DNA from: Bacteroides sp. OF04-15BH
Lineage (GTDB): Bacteria; Bacteroidota; Bacteroidia; Bacteroidales; Bacteroidaceae
Direction: 5' to 3'
DNA: 64,000 nucleotides
Assembly: GCF_003477995.1 (NCBI RefSeq)
Contig: NZ_QUEM01000009.1
Coordinates: forward strand, 1-64,000
Shown here: in pieces, positions 55,570-63,823 of the stretch
Layout of the letters: every line of letters starts with the position of its first letter
Position numbering within the stretch: the stretch's first letter is position 1
Notes under the pieces: model-generated
Seen by the model: only the letters and a program-made list of their open reading frames with translations
Database searches by the model: none
Told to the model about the DNA's origin: nothing
Made by a program: the position numbers and the translations under genes

Positions 55570-56814
55570 TTATTCAGGGCGGTTCTTGCCGATGTGCTGG
55601 GCCACCGTATAGGCCGTGGTCCAGGCTGCCTGCAGATTGAACCCTCCGGTGATGGCATCAATATCGAGCACCTCGCCGGCAAAGAACAGGCCCGGACAGT
55701 GTTTGCTCTCCAGAGTCTGGTGCGATACGGCATTCAGACTGATGCCTCCGCAGGTGACAAATTCCTCGCGAAAACTGCCTTTGCCGCTCACTTCATACGT
55801 ATCCGAGGTGAGCAGGGTGACCAGCCGGTTGATGCTTTTCTTGCCCGTTTCCCCCCATTTCTTGTCGGGAGTGAGTCCGGCTTTTTCGATCAGATGGTTC
55901 CAGAGTCGCTGGGGCAGCAGATAAGGACGGATGCTGGCCAGTTGTTTCTGGGCATGCTGGTTCTGGATGTGTTTCAGCTCTTCGGCAACACGCTCGGTAT
56001 TGTTTTCTTCGATCCAGCACACCTGCAACGGAAAACGGTAGCCGTTTTCGTGAATCCAGCGGGCTGCGTAGGACGACAGTTTCAGAATGGCCGGACCGCT
56101 CATGCCCCAGTGCGTAAAGAGCAGGGCGCCCTGGCTTTTGAATTTGGTGCCCGGAATCCAGGCCGTGGCTTCCTCTACAACGATACCCATAAGCTGATGG
56201 GCTGCTTCGTTTTTGATATTAAACGTATAAAGCGAAGGTACGGGAGCCTCGGTTTCGTGTCCCAAAGTCTCCAGATAAAGCAGGTCTTTGGGGAGCGGTG
56301 CTCCACCCGAAGTGATGGCCACACGGTCCACGCAGCAGGGAGCTATGTCGGCCGAGGTAAAGGACAGTCGGAAGGTGCCGTCCTCGAGATGCTCTATCCG
56401 GCTCACTTCATGGCGTGTCCGGATTTCCGTCCCATTCTTCTGTGCTTCTCTTTTCAGGCAAAGGATGATGGACTCCGAGTCCTGTGAAACTGGAAACACA
56501 CACTGGTCTTCTTGGGTGGTGAGCCTCACACCTCTGTCTTCAAACCACTGGTAGGCATCCTCATAGTCGAAAGTCTTGAACAGCTTCTTCATGAGCCGGT
56601 GGCCGCGCGGATAGGCATGCACCAGGTCTTTGATTTTGGCAAAAGAGTTGGTCAGGTTGCACCTTCCTCCTCCCGAAACCTTTACCTTGGCCAGCACTTT
56701 GGCGGCTTTCTCAAAAATGATGACTTGTGTGTCCGGATTGCTTTTCCGGATATTGGCAGCCAGAAAGAATCCGGCGGCTCCTCCGCCGATGACGGCGATT
56801 CTGGTTGTAGCCAT
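55570..56814 (-). CDS. HI0933-like FAD-dependent oxidoreductase
   Basis: 414 residues. FAD motif IAVIGGGAAGFFLA (6-19), then KVLAKVKVSGGGRCNLTNS (about 39-57), a signature of the HI0933/BaiN family of flavoproteins. ITSGGAPLP and the C-terminal GLFFAGEVLDIDAITGGFNLQAAWTTAY also fit. Substrate unknown. It lies 24 bases after the M16 peptidase and is the last gene of the feoAB unit. Confidence 0.88.
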   Translation of the reverse strand: MATTRIAVIGGGAAGFFLAANIRKSNPDTQVIIFEKAAKVLAKVKVSGGGRCNLTNSFAKIKDLVHAYPRGHRLMKKLFKTFDYEDAYQWFEDRGVRLTTQEDQCVFPVSQDSESIILCLKREAQKNGTEIRTRHEVSRIEHLEDGTFRLSFTSADIAPCCVDRVAITSGGAPLPKDLLYLETLGHETEAPVPSLYTFNIKNEAAHQLMGIVVEEATAWIPGTKFKSQGALLFTHWGMSGPAILKLSSYAARWIHENGYRFPLQVCWIEENNTERVAEELKHIQNQHAQKQLASIRPYLLPQRLWNHLIEKAGLTPDKKWGETGKKSINRLVTLLTSDTYEVSGKGSFREEFVTCGGISLNAVSHQTLESKHCPGLFFAGEVLDIDAITGGFNLQAAWTTAYTVAQHIGKNRPE

Positions 56815-56838
56815 GAACAGTAATGCTTTTGATGGTTT

Positions 56839-58137
56839 TTATTCGAAAATCAGGATGCTGAGCTTGTCCGGAGCAAACAGTTCGCAGGCCACCTGATGCA
56901 GTTCCTGTGCCGTGAGCGCGTCGATCTTCCGGTAGAGCGCTTCGCGGTCGCGAATGATATGATAATGCAGATAGGTCTTGCCCGAAGCCAGTGCCACATT
57001 CTCAAAATTATCATACGACACACCGATCTGTCCCTTGATCTGACGCTTGGCTGCTGCCAGCGCACGGTCGCTGATCGGTGCGCGGGTCCACCGTTCCAGC
57101 TCTTTCTGGATGAGGCGTACGCAGCGCTTCACGTCGTGCGGGTCGCAACCGAAATATACGCTCCAGATACCCGTATCGGTATAGCTCGTCATATTGCTTT
57201 CCACGGTGTAGACCAGTCCGTTGTTTTCCCGCAGGATGATGTTGAAACGCGAGCTCATTCCCGGTCCGCCCAAAATATTGTTCAGCAGATACAGTGCGAT
57301 GTGACGCGGGTCGCGGGCACTGTAAGCGCGGGTACCCATCATGACGTGTGCCTGGTGTGTATCTTTGTTTTTGGTGATGCGGGCTGCCTGATAGGGGGGC
57401 AACGGCATTGGTTCGGTTGGGGCAACCGGCTGTTGGTTTTCCTGCTGGAACAGGTAAGGATACAGCGGACTTTCCGGACCGAGCGAACTGCTTACCTGGG
57501 CGATGGCCTTGTTCAGGGTGTCTACGACCTTCTTTCCGGGTATCTGTCCGTAAAGGAAGAACACCATGTTTTCCGGACGGTAATTGCGCCGGATGAATTT
57601 CTGTACGTCCTCCGAGCGGAACTGGCGCAGCTTGTCGGCTTCGCCCAGAATGTTTCGTCCCAGAGGATGCCCCTGAAAGATGATATTCTCAAATTCATCG
57701 AAAATCAGTTCGGCCGGTGAGTCGTTGTAACTTTCAATCTCATCAATCACCACTTCCACCTCCTTGTTCATCTCATTTTCCGGGTAAGTGCTGCCCAGTA
57801 CGATATCGGTCAGAATCGTGGCCGCCTTGGGGAAATGTTCCTTCAGAAAGGTGGCATAATAAATGGTTTCCTCCTTTCCGGTATAGGCATTCAGATCGCC
57901 GCCAACCGACTCCATGTAGTTGATAATCTGACGCGAACTTCGGTGGTGCGTTCCCTTAAAGGTGAGATGCTCACAGAAATGGGCCATACCGCTTTCGTGA
58001 GGCAGTTCATCGCGAGTGCCGGCCTTGATGGCTATACCGCAATAGACCACATTGGTGATGGAAGGGATGGCCACCACACGCATGCCACAAGGCAGTGTGG
58101 TGGTGAATATATCGGTTGCTGATGTTTCTTGAGTCAT
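56839..58137 (-). CDS. M16 family zinc peptidase
   Basis: 432 residues from the ATG at 58137 (MTQETSATDIFTTTLPCGMRV); the frame extends upstream without similarity. Inverted zinc motif H-x-x-E-H (HFCEHLTFKGT, about 54-58) with the third ligand region EVVIDEIESYNDSP (about 128), then the second, inactive half with RENNGLVYTVES (R/Y motif). A single full M16B protein of processing-peptidase type; target unknown. It lies 49 bases after the porin-like gene. Confidence 0.92.
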   Translation of the reverse strand: MTQETSATDIFTTTLPCGMRVVAIPSITNVVYCGIAIKAGTRDELPHESGMAHFCEHLTFKGTHHRSSRQIINYMESVGGDLNAYTGKEETIYYATFLKEHFPKAATILTDIVLGSTYPENEMNKEVEVVIDEIESYNDSPAELIFDEFENIIFQGHPLGRNILGEADKLRQFRSEDVQKFIRRNYRPENMVFFLYGQIPGKKVVDTLNKAIAQVSSSLGPESPLYPYLFQQENQQPVAPTEPMPLPPYQAARITKNKDTHQAHVMMGTRAYSARDPRHIALYLLNNILGGPGMSSRFNIILRENNGLVYTVESNMTSYTDTGIWSVYFGCDPHDVKRCVRLIQKELERWTRAPISDRALAAAKRQIKGQIGVSYDNFENVALASGKTYLHYHIIRDREALYRKIDALTAQELHQVACELFAPDKLSILIFE

Positions 58138-58186
58138 GATGTTTCTTGTTTTATCTGGTGCAAAAATAGGAAAATTGCGCCAATCT

Positions 58187-59317
58187 TTAATTGCCGATTT
58201 CAAAAGAAGCCCGAATCAGAGCGGCCATTTTATAGGTACCGTTCGTGTTGATGCAGTGCAGTGCCGGTTGCAGAGACAGATATTCGCACACCGGAAGAGT
58301 GGTGGTCAGCTCTATGTCTGTTTCCCGGCCATCGCTCATCAGCACGCGGTTTACGGCCAGTCCGACTTGCGCTTCCATATTTCCGAGGCGGTTGCATACC
58401 AGTCCGGCTCCCCAGTAATGGCTGCAATAGCTGCTTTCCTTTGGGGCAATGCTTCCTTGCAGCATCAGTCCCAGTCCGCTTTTGCCGATGGTGCAGAGTT
58501 CCTGTTCGGCCAGCAGCCACAAAGCATATTGGAACGGTTTTTCCGGCTTCCCGGTATCTTCGTTTTCCATGCTCGAGTTGCTTAGTCCCGCTCCCAGAGA
58601 ATAGGTATAGCGCTCCTGGTCGGAATACTGTATGCTGGTGATGTTTACCACTCCGTCGCCTTTCGGACAGAAACGGAACTGATGGTCCAGACGGTCGTCG
58701 GCCATACCGTTATAGAGAGTTTCCTTGATGGTCAGTTTCTCTATGGGCTGGTATTCAAGATGAAGCGCCAAGGCGGCTACAGGGGCCGTGGCTACAGGAA
58801 AATTGTAGGCCAGGGTAGGGAAACTGGTATGGGATGAATTGGTAAAAAGACTGGTGTAGGGTGAATTAAAACAGTCGAGATCATTATTATGCAGTCCAAG
58901 AGAAACCAGTCCTTTGTCGCCCAACTGCTGCGACAATTCGAACTGCATCAGTCGGAATGCCTTGTTGGCTCCAATGGTAATGTTGGAAAACCACTGCAAG
59001 TCTCCGAGCACCGGATTATGATATTCGTACGTGGCAATGGCATCCATGTTGAGCGATCCGCCTTTCCATAAGCCGATTTCCGCTCCGGCTTCTATATAGT
59101 TGGCCCATCCGACGCGGCCGTCACTGATGTTCCAGGGCATTTCCGTAGTAACGGAAGCATACCAGGATACGCGTGGTGCCGAAGCGGTATCGGCTGCAAG
59201 AGAATCGGGCAAGGATTGCGGATTCTCTTGTGCTGAGGTTACAGACCATGTCATAACAGAAAGACAGAAAGCAAGGCATCTGAAAATGCCTTGCTTTGTA
59301 CGTGTGATAAAATTCAT
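58187..59317 (-). CDS. outer membrane porin-like protein
   Basis: 376 residues. Signal peptide 1-29 (ends VTSAQ). Beta-rich body with repeated strand patterns (GWANYIEAGAEIGLWKGGSLNMDAIATYEY, PVAALALHLEYQPIEKLTIKETLYNG, YSLGAGLSNSS, GAGLVCNRLGNMEAQVGLAVNRVL), reminiscent of OprB-like carbohydrate porins but shorter. The last strand is MAALIRASFEIGN. The position 39 bases after feoAB suggests a role in ferrous iron or a shared growth condition; this is inference only. Confidence 0.7.
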   Translation of the reverse strand: MNFITRTKQGIFRCLAFCLSVMTWSVTSAQENPQSLPDSLAADTASAPRVSWYASVTTEMPWNISDGRVGWANYIEAGAEIGLWKGGSLNMDAIATYEYHNPVLGDLQWFSNITIGANKAFRLMQFELSQQLGDKGLVSLGLHNNDLDCFNSPYTSLFTNSSHTSFPTLAYNFPVATAPVAALALHLEYQPIEKLTIKETLYNGMADDRLDHQFRFCPKGDGVVNITSIQYSDQERYTYSLGAGLSNSSMENEDTGKPEKPFQYALWLLAEQELCTIGKSGLGLMLQGSIAPKESSYCSHYWGAGLVCNRLGNMEAQVGLAVNRVLMSDGRETDIELTTTLPVCEYLSLQPALHCINTNGTYKMAALIRASFEIGN

Positions 59318-59356
59318 TTGTAGTGTTTCTTTATTTTATAGTGAATCAAACTTTTC

Positions 59357-61630
59357 CTAGAGGAACAGGGCCAGACGGTAGACCACAAAGGCTACGACAT
59401 AAGCCAGACCAGTGGTGTATCCGGCGGTAATCAGGGCCCATTTCCATTTGCCGCTTTCTCCGGCGATGGCCGCTATCGTGGCCAGACAGGGGAAATAAAG
59501 CAGGGCAAATACCATATAGCCCAGAGCTGCTTCGGGGGTGGTGTGGGTCTGCAGGGCAGAAGCCAGTCTCGTCTGAGAAGCTTCTTCAACAGAACCGGCC
59601 TCAGAGTCTCCTTCCGGACTGTTGTAGAGTACGCCCAAACTGGTAACCATCAGCTCTTTGGCTCCTACGCCAGCCATGATACCGACACCCATGCGCCAGT
59701 CATAACCCAACGGTTTGATAACCGGTTCGATGGCGTGTCCTATCTGTCCCATCAGGGATTGTTCCTGTGCTTCGGCCGGACTCATCTCGCGGTCAGGGCG
59801 CGGGAAATAGCCCAAGGCCCAGATGACGATGCTGGCAACCAGAATGATGCCTCCCATCTTGTGCAGATACTGGCGGCCTTTCTCCCAAGTGTGGCGGAAC
59901 ACACCCTTCCAGTTCGGAAGGCGGTAGGGAGGAATTTCCATCACAAAGTGTGTATCCTGTTCGGGATGATAAATACGGTTGAACACCCACGCTACAAGCA
60001 CGGCCATCAGTAATCCGAACAGATAAAGGCCGAACATTACCCAACTGGCATAGGCCGCAAAGAACGCTCCAGCAAAGACCACATATACGGGGATACGTGC
60101 GCTGCACGACATCATCGGAATGACCAGCATGGTTACCAGACGGCTCTTATGGTTTTCAATGGTGCGGGTAGCCATGACCGCCGGCACGTTACAGCCGAAT
60201 CCCATCAGCATCGGGATGAAAGACTTGCCATGCAGTCCCAGGCGGTTCAGAATCGGATCGGCCAGCATGGAGGCACGGGCCAGATAACCGGAGTCTTCCA
60301 ATATAGTAATGAAGAAGTACAGAATCAGAATATTGGGCAGGAATACGATGACACTGCCCACACCGCCTATGATTCCGTCAATGATCAGGTCGCGCAGCGG
60401 ACCTTCGCCCATATTGCCTTTGAGCAGGTCGCCCACCCAGGAAATGCCCTGGTCAATCCAATCTGACGGATAAGCTCCGATTACGAAAGTGGCCCAGAAT
60501 ATGAACCACATCAGGACAAAAAAGAGGGGATAGGCCACCCATTTGCTGGCAAAAATGCGGTCCAGCAGGGTTGTCGTCCGGTCGGCTTTGCCTTTCTTTC
60601 GTTGGTAGACGTCCTGAAGCAAGGCACGGATGCGTGCATAGCGCATGGCATCATCTTCCTCGCGCTGTTTGCAGGGGCATGCTTCATGGTGCCCATGAGT
60701 TGGCGTTTCAAAGGAGTGTTGGCATTCTTTTGGCTTCTCTTTGGTGCAGGAACGGTTTTCCACACACGAAGCCTGCTGTTGGTCGGCCAGTTTGATGGCC
60801 TCCTCAATCAAGGTGTCAATGCCTCGTTTGCTGCGGGCTACCGTGGGGATCAGACGCATATCCAGTTTCTTTTCCAGCGCCGGAATATCAATAATACTTT
60901 GGCTCTTTTCGACCTCATCAAACATATTCAAGGCACCGATCAACGGCAGATTGCGCTCTTTGAGCTGCATGGTGAGCAGCAGGTTGCGTTCCAGATTCGT
61001 GGCATCGAGCACATTGATTACGGCATCAATCTTTCCGGTTTCCAGTTCGTGGGCCACGTAAGCCTCTTCCGGACTGAAAGCACGAAGCGAGTAAGTGCCG
61101 GGCAAGTCCACAAAACGAATCTGTCGTCCCTTAAACTCAATACTGCCGATGACACTGCTCACCGTAACGCCACTGTAGTTTCCGGTGCGTTCATGCCCGC
61201 CGCTGGCTGCGTTGAACAGAGATGTTTTTCCGCAGTTGGGGTTACCGACGAGTGCCAGGGTCACCACATCGTGACTGTGTTCAAAGGTTGATTGGACTTT
61301 TTTCCTGCTTTCACAAGCGCAATGAGATGCTTTGTCGTGTATCTGAAAAGGGGAGTTTGGAGTGTGGATGGAGGCAGAGATGCTTTCCTGATCCGGAATC
61401 TCGTCAGCATGACGTACTACTTCGATGCTGGCAGCTTCCTGACTGCGGAGAGCTACCTTACTGCCCATGATTTCAAAAACAATGGGATTGCCGATGGGCG
61501 ATGCGAACAAACGTTTTACCTGTTGTCCTTTGACAAATCCCATTTCTCCCAATCGGGCGCGGAATGAACCGCTTCCTTCTATTTGAGCGATGAAAACACA
61601 TTCATCGTTTTTGACTTCTGTTAATTTCAT
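59357..61630 (-). CDS. feoB: FeoA-FeoB fusion ferrous iron transporter
   Basis: 757 residues from the ATG at 61630 (MKLTEVKNDECVFIAQ). A TTG at 61657 lies inside the -7 box and cannot start it. FeoA SH3-like domain 1-75; a His/Cys-bearing linker (98-120); G domain with G1 GNPNCGKT (129-136), G3 DLPG (175-178) and G4 NMFD (235-238); a second Cys/His-rich insert (289-320); then the membrane core with two Gate motifs (SFIPMLMGFGCNVPAVMATRTIE and YDWRMGVGIMAGVGAKELMVTSLGVLY). Inner-membrane Fe(II) uptake. First gene of the feoAB-porin-M16-flavoprotein unit. Confidence 0.95.
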   Translation of the reverse strand: MKLTEVKNDECVFIAQIEGSGSFRARLGEMGFVKGQQVKRLFASPIGNPIVFEIMGSKVALRSQEAASIEVVRHADEIPDQESISASIHTPNSPFQIHDKASHCACESRKKVQSTFEHSHDVVTLALVGNPNCGKTSLFNAASGGHERTGNYSGVTVSSVIGSIEFKGRQIRFVDLPGTYSLRAFSPEEAYVAHELETGKIDAVINVLDATNLERNLLLTMQLKERNLPLIGALNMFDEVEKSQSIIDIPALEKKLDMRLIPTVARSKRGIDTLIEEAIKLADQQQASCVENRSCTKEKPKECQHSFETPTHGHHEACPCKQREEDDAMRYARIRALLQDVYQRKKGKADRTTTLLDRIFASKWVAYPLFFVLMWFIFWATFVIGAYPSDWIDQGISWVGDLLKGNMGEGPLRDLIIDGIIGGVGSVIVFLPNILILYFFITILEDSGYLARASMLADPILNRLGLHGKSFIPMLMGFGCNVPAVMATRTIENHKSRLVTMLVIPMMSCSARIPVYVVFAGAFFAAYASWVMFGLYLFGLLMAVLVAWVFNRIYHPEQDTHFVMEIPPYRLPNWKGVFRHTWEKGRQYLHKMGGIILVASIVIWALGYFPRPDREMSPAEAQEQSLMGQIGHAIEPVIKPLGYDWRMGVGIMAGVGAKELMVTSLGVLYNSPEGDSEAGSVEEASQTRLASALQTHTTPEAALGYMVFALLYFPCLATIAAIAGESGKWKWALITAGYTTGLAYVVAFVVYRLALFL

Positions 61631-61654
61631 TCTGCTGAATTTATTTTCCGGATG

Positions 61655-61662
61655 CAAAATTA
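61655..61662 (-). promoter_or_regulatory. feoAB -7 box
   Basis: Minus-strand TAATTTTG, 24 bases before the ATG at 61630. It sets the start of the gene. Confidence 0.65.
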
Positions 61663-61754
61663 CTCTTCTTTATACAGATAGCCAATACCTTGATTAGTGA
61701 TTTTTAAAAAAAGAAGAACAAAAGAGGGTCGTAAAAATCACTATTTTTGGGTAT

Positions 61755-61949
61755 AAAAAAATATGATCTCTTCTCAGAGACCATATTCTAGGCTTTTTAA
61801 TTTCAAAATGTACTAATACTAAACTAATAAAATGGTTATTATGGTTCATCACGAATCATATTCTGGAAGAACGTCGGTTCTGCGTTAGGGAGGTATAATC
61901 CCGAAGTCAGAATACGTTTTCTTCCAGTCAGAAAGTTTTTCTTTCCGAC
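61755..61949 (-). ncRNA. candidate structured small RNA between feoAB and the hemerythrin regulator
   Basis: About 195 bases on the minus strand, with a full promoter (61954-61984) and a terminator. Helix 1: GUCGGAAAG-AAAAA-CUUUCUGAC (61949-61927), nine pairs. Helix 2: CUGGAAGAA... / ...UUCUUCCAG (61927-61863), continued inwards by ACGU, UUCUG/CAGAA and GGGA/UCCC pairs. Terminator: AUAUGGUCUC-UGAGAA-GAGAUCAUAU (61786-61761) with one G-U that would be an A-C mismatch on the other strand, then six U. No coding frame of note. The family is unknown to me. The rest of 61663-62141 shows nothing else except a weak -7 box before the regulator. Confidence 0.6.
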
Positions 61950-61953
61950 GTTG

Positions 61954-61984
61954 CAAAGTTAAGGCCTGTCCGGTTTGGTTGCAA
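61954..61984 (-). promoter_or_regulatory. promoter of the small RNA candidate
   Basis: On the minus strand TTG (61984-61982), 20 bases, TAACTTTG (61961-61954). Same spacing as the metY promoter. Transcription would start at about 61949, just at helix 1. Confidence 0.68.
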
Positions 61985-62141
61985 TACTTAAATTGTATGA
62001 TTTTCTTCATTCGGTTTCTACCTGTTTTTGTGGCAGATAGAGCTCTCTGTTGGTTGCTTCCTTGAAAAATACTTAGATGTAGTGATTGTTTCTTTGGCCG
62101 ATTTTAATTTTCTTTGCACCGTAAAAAATAAACAAGGTGAT

Positions 62142-63122
62142 ATGACGGAAAAATATAAGGAAACAGACAAGATGAGTGACATCATTTGCGACGATTATCG
62201 TCTGTTGCAGGTGATCAGCCGTTTTGGATTGACATTCGGATTTGGCGACCAGACCGTGACCACGGCCTGCGCTTCCAATGGCGTGGATACCATGACCTTT
62301 CTGGCTGTGGTCAATTTTATCAAGTCTAACGGAAGAGTCAACGTTGGCGATGTGGTGGAAACCATTTCTGTGGCGGCCATGACCAAGTATTTGTCGCAGT
62401 CGCATACCTATTTTGTTGATTTCCGAATACCTGCTATCCGTCGTAAGCTCATAGAAAGTATTGACTGTTCGGCCCGTAACCAGATTGCCTTTCTCATTCT
62501 GAAATTCTATGATGAGTTTGCTGCCGAAGTATCCCGACACATGGAATATGAAGACAAATACATCCATACTTATGTGGAAGGACTGCTTGCCGGTAAACTT
62601 TCGGAGACGGGAGTGAACATCAATGTGCTGGAAGAAAAGCATCATGATAATCATGCTCAGATAGACAAAAGCCTGGGCGAGTTGAAAAGTATCATCATCA
62701 AATATTATCCCAGCGACAGCAACGGACAGTTGCTGAACGAAGTACTGATGGATTTGTATATGTTGGAGGAAGATCTTTTCAACCATTGCCAGATGGAGGA
62801 TACGCTTTATATTGAGGCTGTCCGGAAGTTGGAAAAGGATTGTGCCCTGCGTGCGGAGACCTTGCAGGCCCAGGAAGAGGAAAGCGGGCAAACGGACAAT
62901 GCAGGAACAGATTCGCTGAGTGATCGCGAACGGGAGGTGATTGTCTGTGTCGTCAAGGGGCTTTCGAATAAGGAAATTGCCGAAAAGCTTTTCATTTCTG
63001 TCAATACGGTCATGACCCACAGAAGGAACATCAGTCGCAAACTGCAGATTCATTCTCCGGCCGGACTGACCATATACGCCATTGTCAATGGGCTGATTAA
63101 TCTGGAAGATGTAAAACTCTGA
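62142..63122 (+). CDS. hemerythrin-like domain/LuxR-type transcriptional regulator fusion
   Basis: 326 residues from the ATG at 62142 (MTEKYKETDKMSDII). Residues about 20-60 (YRLLQVISRFGLTFGFGDQTVTTACASNGVDTMTFLAVVNFI) resemble the N-terminal domain of ScdA/RIC iron-center repair proteins, but the usual Cys pair is replaced by GFGD. Residues 80-235 look like a hemerythrin four-helix bundle: candidate diiron ligands H88, H133, E137, H167/H168/H171, H215, E219. Residues 258-326 form a LuxR helix-turn-helix (SDREREVIVCVVKGLSNKEIAEKLFISVNTVMTH). Probably a DNA-binding sensor of oxygen, NO or redox state. Divergent from feoAB. Confidence 0.75.
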   Translation: MTEKYKETDKMSDIICDDYRLLQVISRFGLTFGFGDQTVTTACASNGVDTMTFLAVVNFIKSNGRVNVGDVVETISVAAMTKYLSQSHTYFVDFRIPAIRRKLIESIDCSARNQIAFLILKFYDEFAAEVSRHMEYEDKYIHTYVEGLLAGKLSETGVNINVLEEKHHDNHAQIDKSLGELKSIIIKYYPSDSNGQLLNEVLMDLYMLEEDLFNHCQMEDTLYIEAVRKLEKDCALRAETLQAQEEESGQTDNAGTDSLSDREREVIVCVVKGLSNKEIAEKLFISVNTVMTHRRNISRKLQIHSPAGLTIYAIVNGLINLEDVKL

Positions 63123-63145
63123 TTCTATTTTTATTCATTTAACAG

Positions 63146-63184
63146 ACAAAGTTGCGCTTTTTGAAAGGAAAAGTGCAACTTTGT
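63146..63184 (+). terminator. hairpin just before the LOG gene
   Basis: 16-bp stem ACAAAGTTGCGCTTTT / AAAAGTGCAACTTTGT with one G-U, then TTG. It ends five bases before the next ATG, so it may act as terminator of the regulator gene and also hide the LOG start. Confidence 0.65.
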
Positions 63185-63189
63185 TTGTT

Positions 63190-63750
63190 ATGAAACATAT
63201 TGGTGTATTTTGTGCTGCTTCGCAGAGACTGGAGGCAGCCTATTATGATGAAGCCCTGCGTGTGGGCCGGAAAATCGGTCAGATGGGATGGGCGTTGGTT
63301 TACGGAGGAGCCAATTCCGGTTCCATGGAGTGTGTGGCGCAAGGAGTGCACGAAGCGGGAGGAACCGTTGTGGGAGTGGTTCCGCGCATATTGGAGACCA
63401 AGCGTCGCGCCAGTGCGTATATCGACCAGCTGGTTCCGTGTACGGATTTGAACGACCGGAAACAGATTATGATTGAGCAGAGCGATGTGCTTCTCGCTTT
63501 GCCCGGGGGCGTGGGAACTTTGGATGAGATCTTTACTTTGATGGCAGCCGACAGCATCGGATATCAGAAAAAACCGATTGTCCTGTATAATGAATCCGGA
63601 TTCTGGAACTCGTTGCTGGCATTGCTTGAGGAGTACGACAGAAAGTCGTTTATCAATGTCCCTTGCCAAAACTATCTGCGGGTCGTTGCTTCGCTTGAGG
63701 AACTGGAAACGCTGATGGCAGACTATACCAAGGCTGTTCCGGGTGCTTAG
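63190..63750 (+). CDS. LOG family protein (cytokinin riboside phosphoribohydrolase-like)
   Basis: 186 residues from the ATG at 63190 (MKHIGVFCAASQRLEAAYYDEA). The LOG motif PGGVGTLDEIF (about 108-118) and the earlier G-G-A-N-S-G-S-M-E segment (about 40-48) form the nucleotide-binding pocket. The family splits N6-modified AMP, or AMP itself, to base and ribose 5-phosphate; the bacterial role is mostly nucleotide salvage or unknown. A TTG three codons upstream is in the stem of the hairpin and is not preferred. Confidence 0.9.
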   Translation: MKHIGVFCAASQRLEAAYYDEALRVGRKIGQMGWALVYGGANSGSMECVAQGVHEAGGTVVGVVPRILETKRRASAYIDQLVPCTDLNDRKQIMIEQSDVLLALPGGVGTLDEIFTLMAADSIGYQKKPIVLYNESGFWNSLLALLEEYDRKSFINVPCQNYLRVVASLEELETLMADYTKAVPGA

Positions 63751-63823
63751 CTTGTAGTTTTCGGAAGATTGCTTCCTGATATGGATTCTTTTTGTTTACT
63801 TTGCATATCTATTTACAGATTCT

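Noticed and set aside
61631..61657. TTG start of feoAB nine codons upstream
   Set aside because: The TTG is part of the -7 promoter box TAATTTTG.
61863..61927. Riboswitch on the plus strand for the hemerythrin regulator
   Set aside because: The promoter, the U-tail and the G-U pair in the terminator stem all favour transcription of the minus strand.
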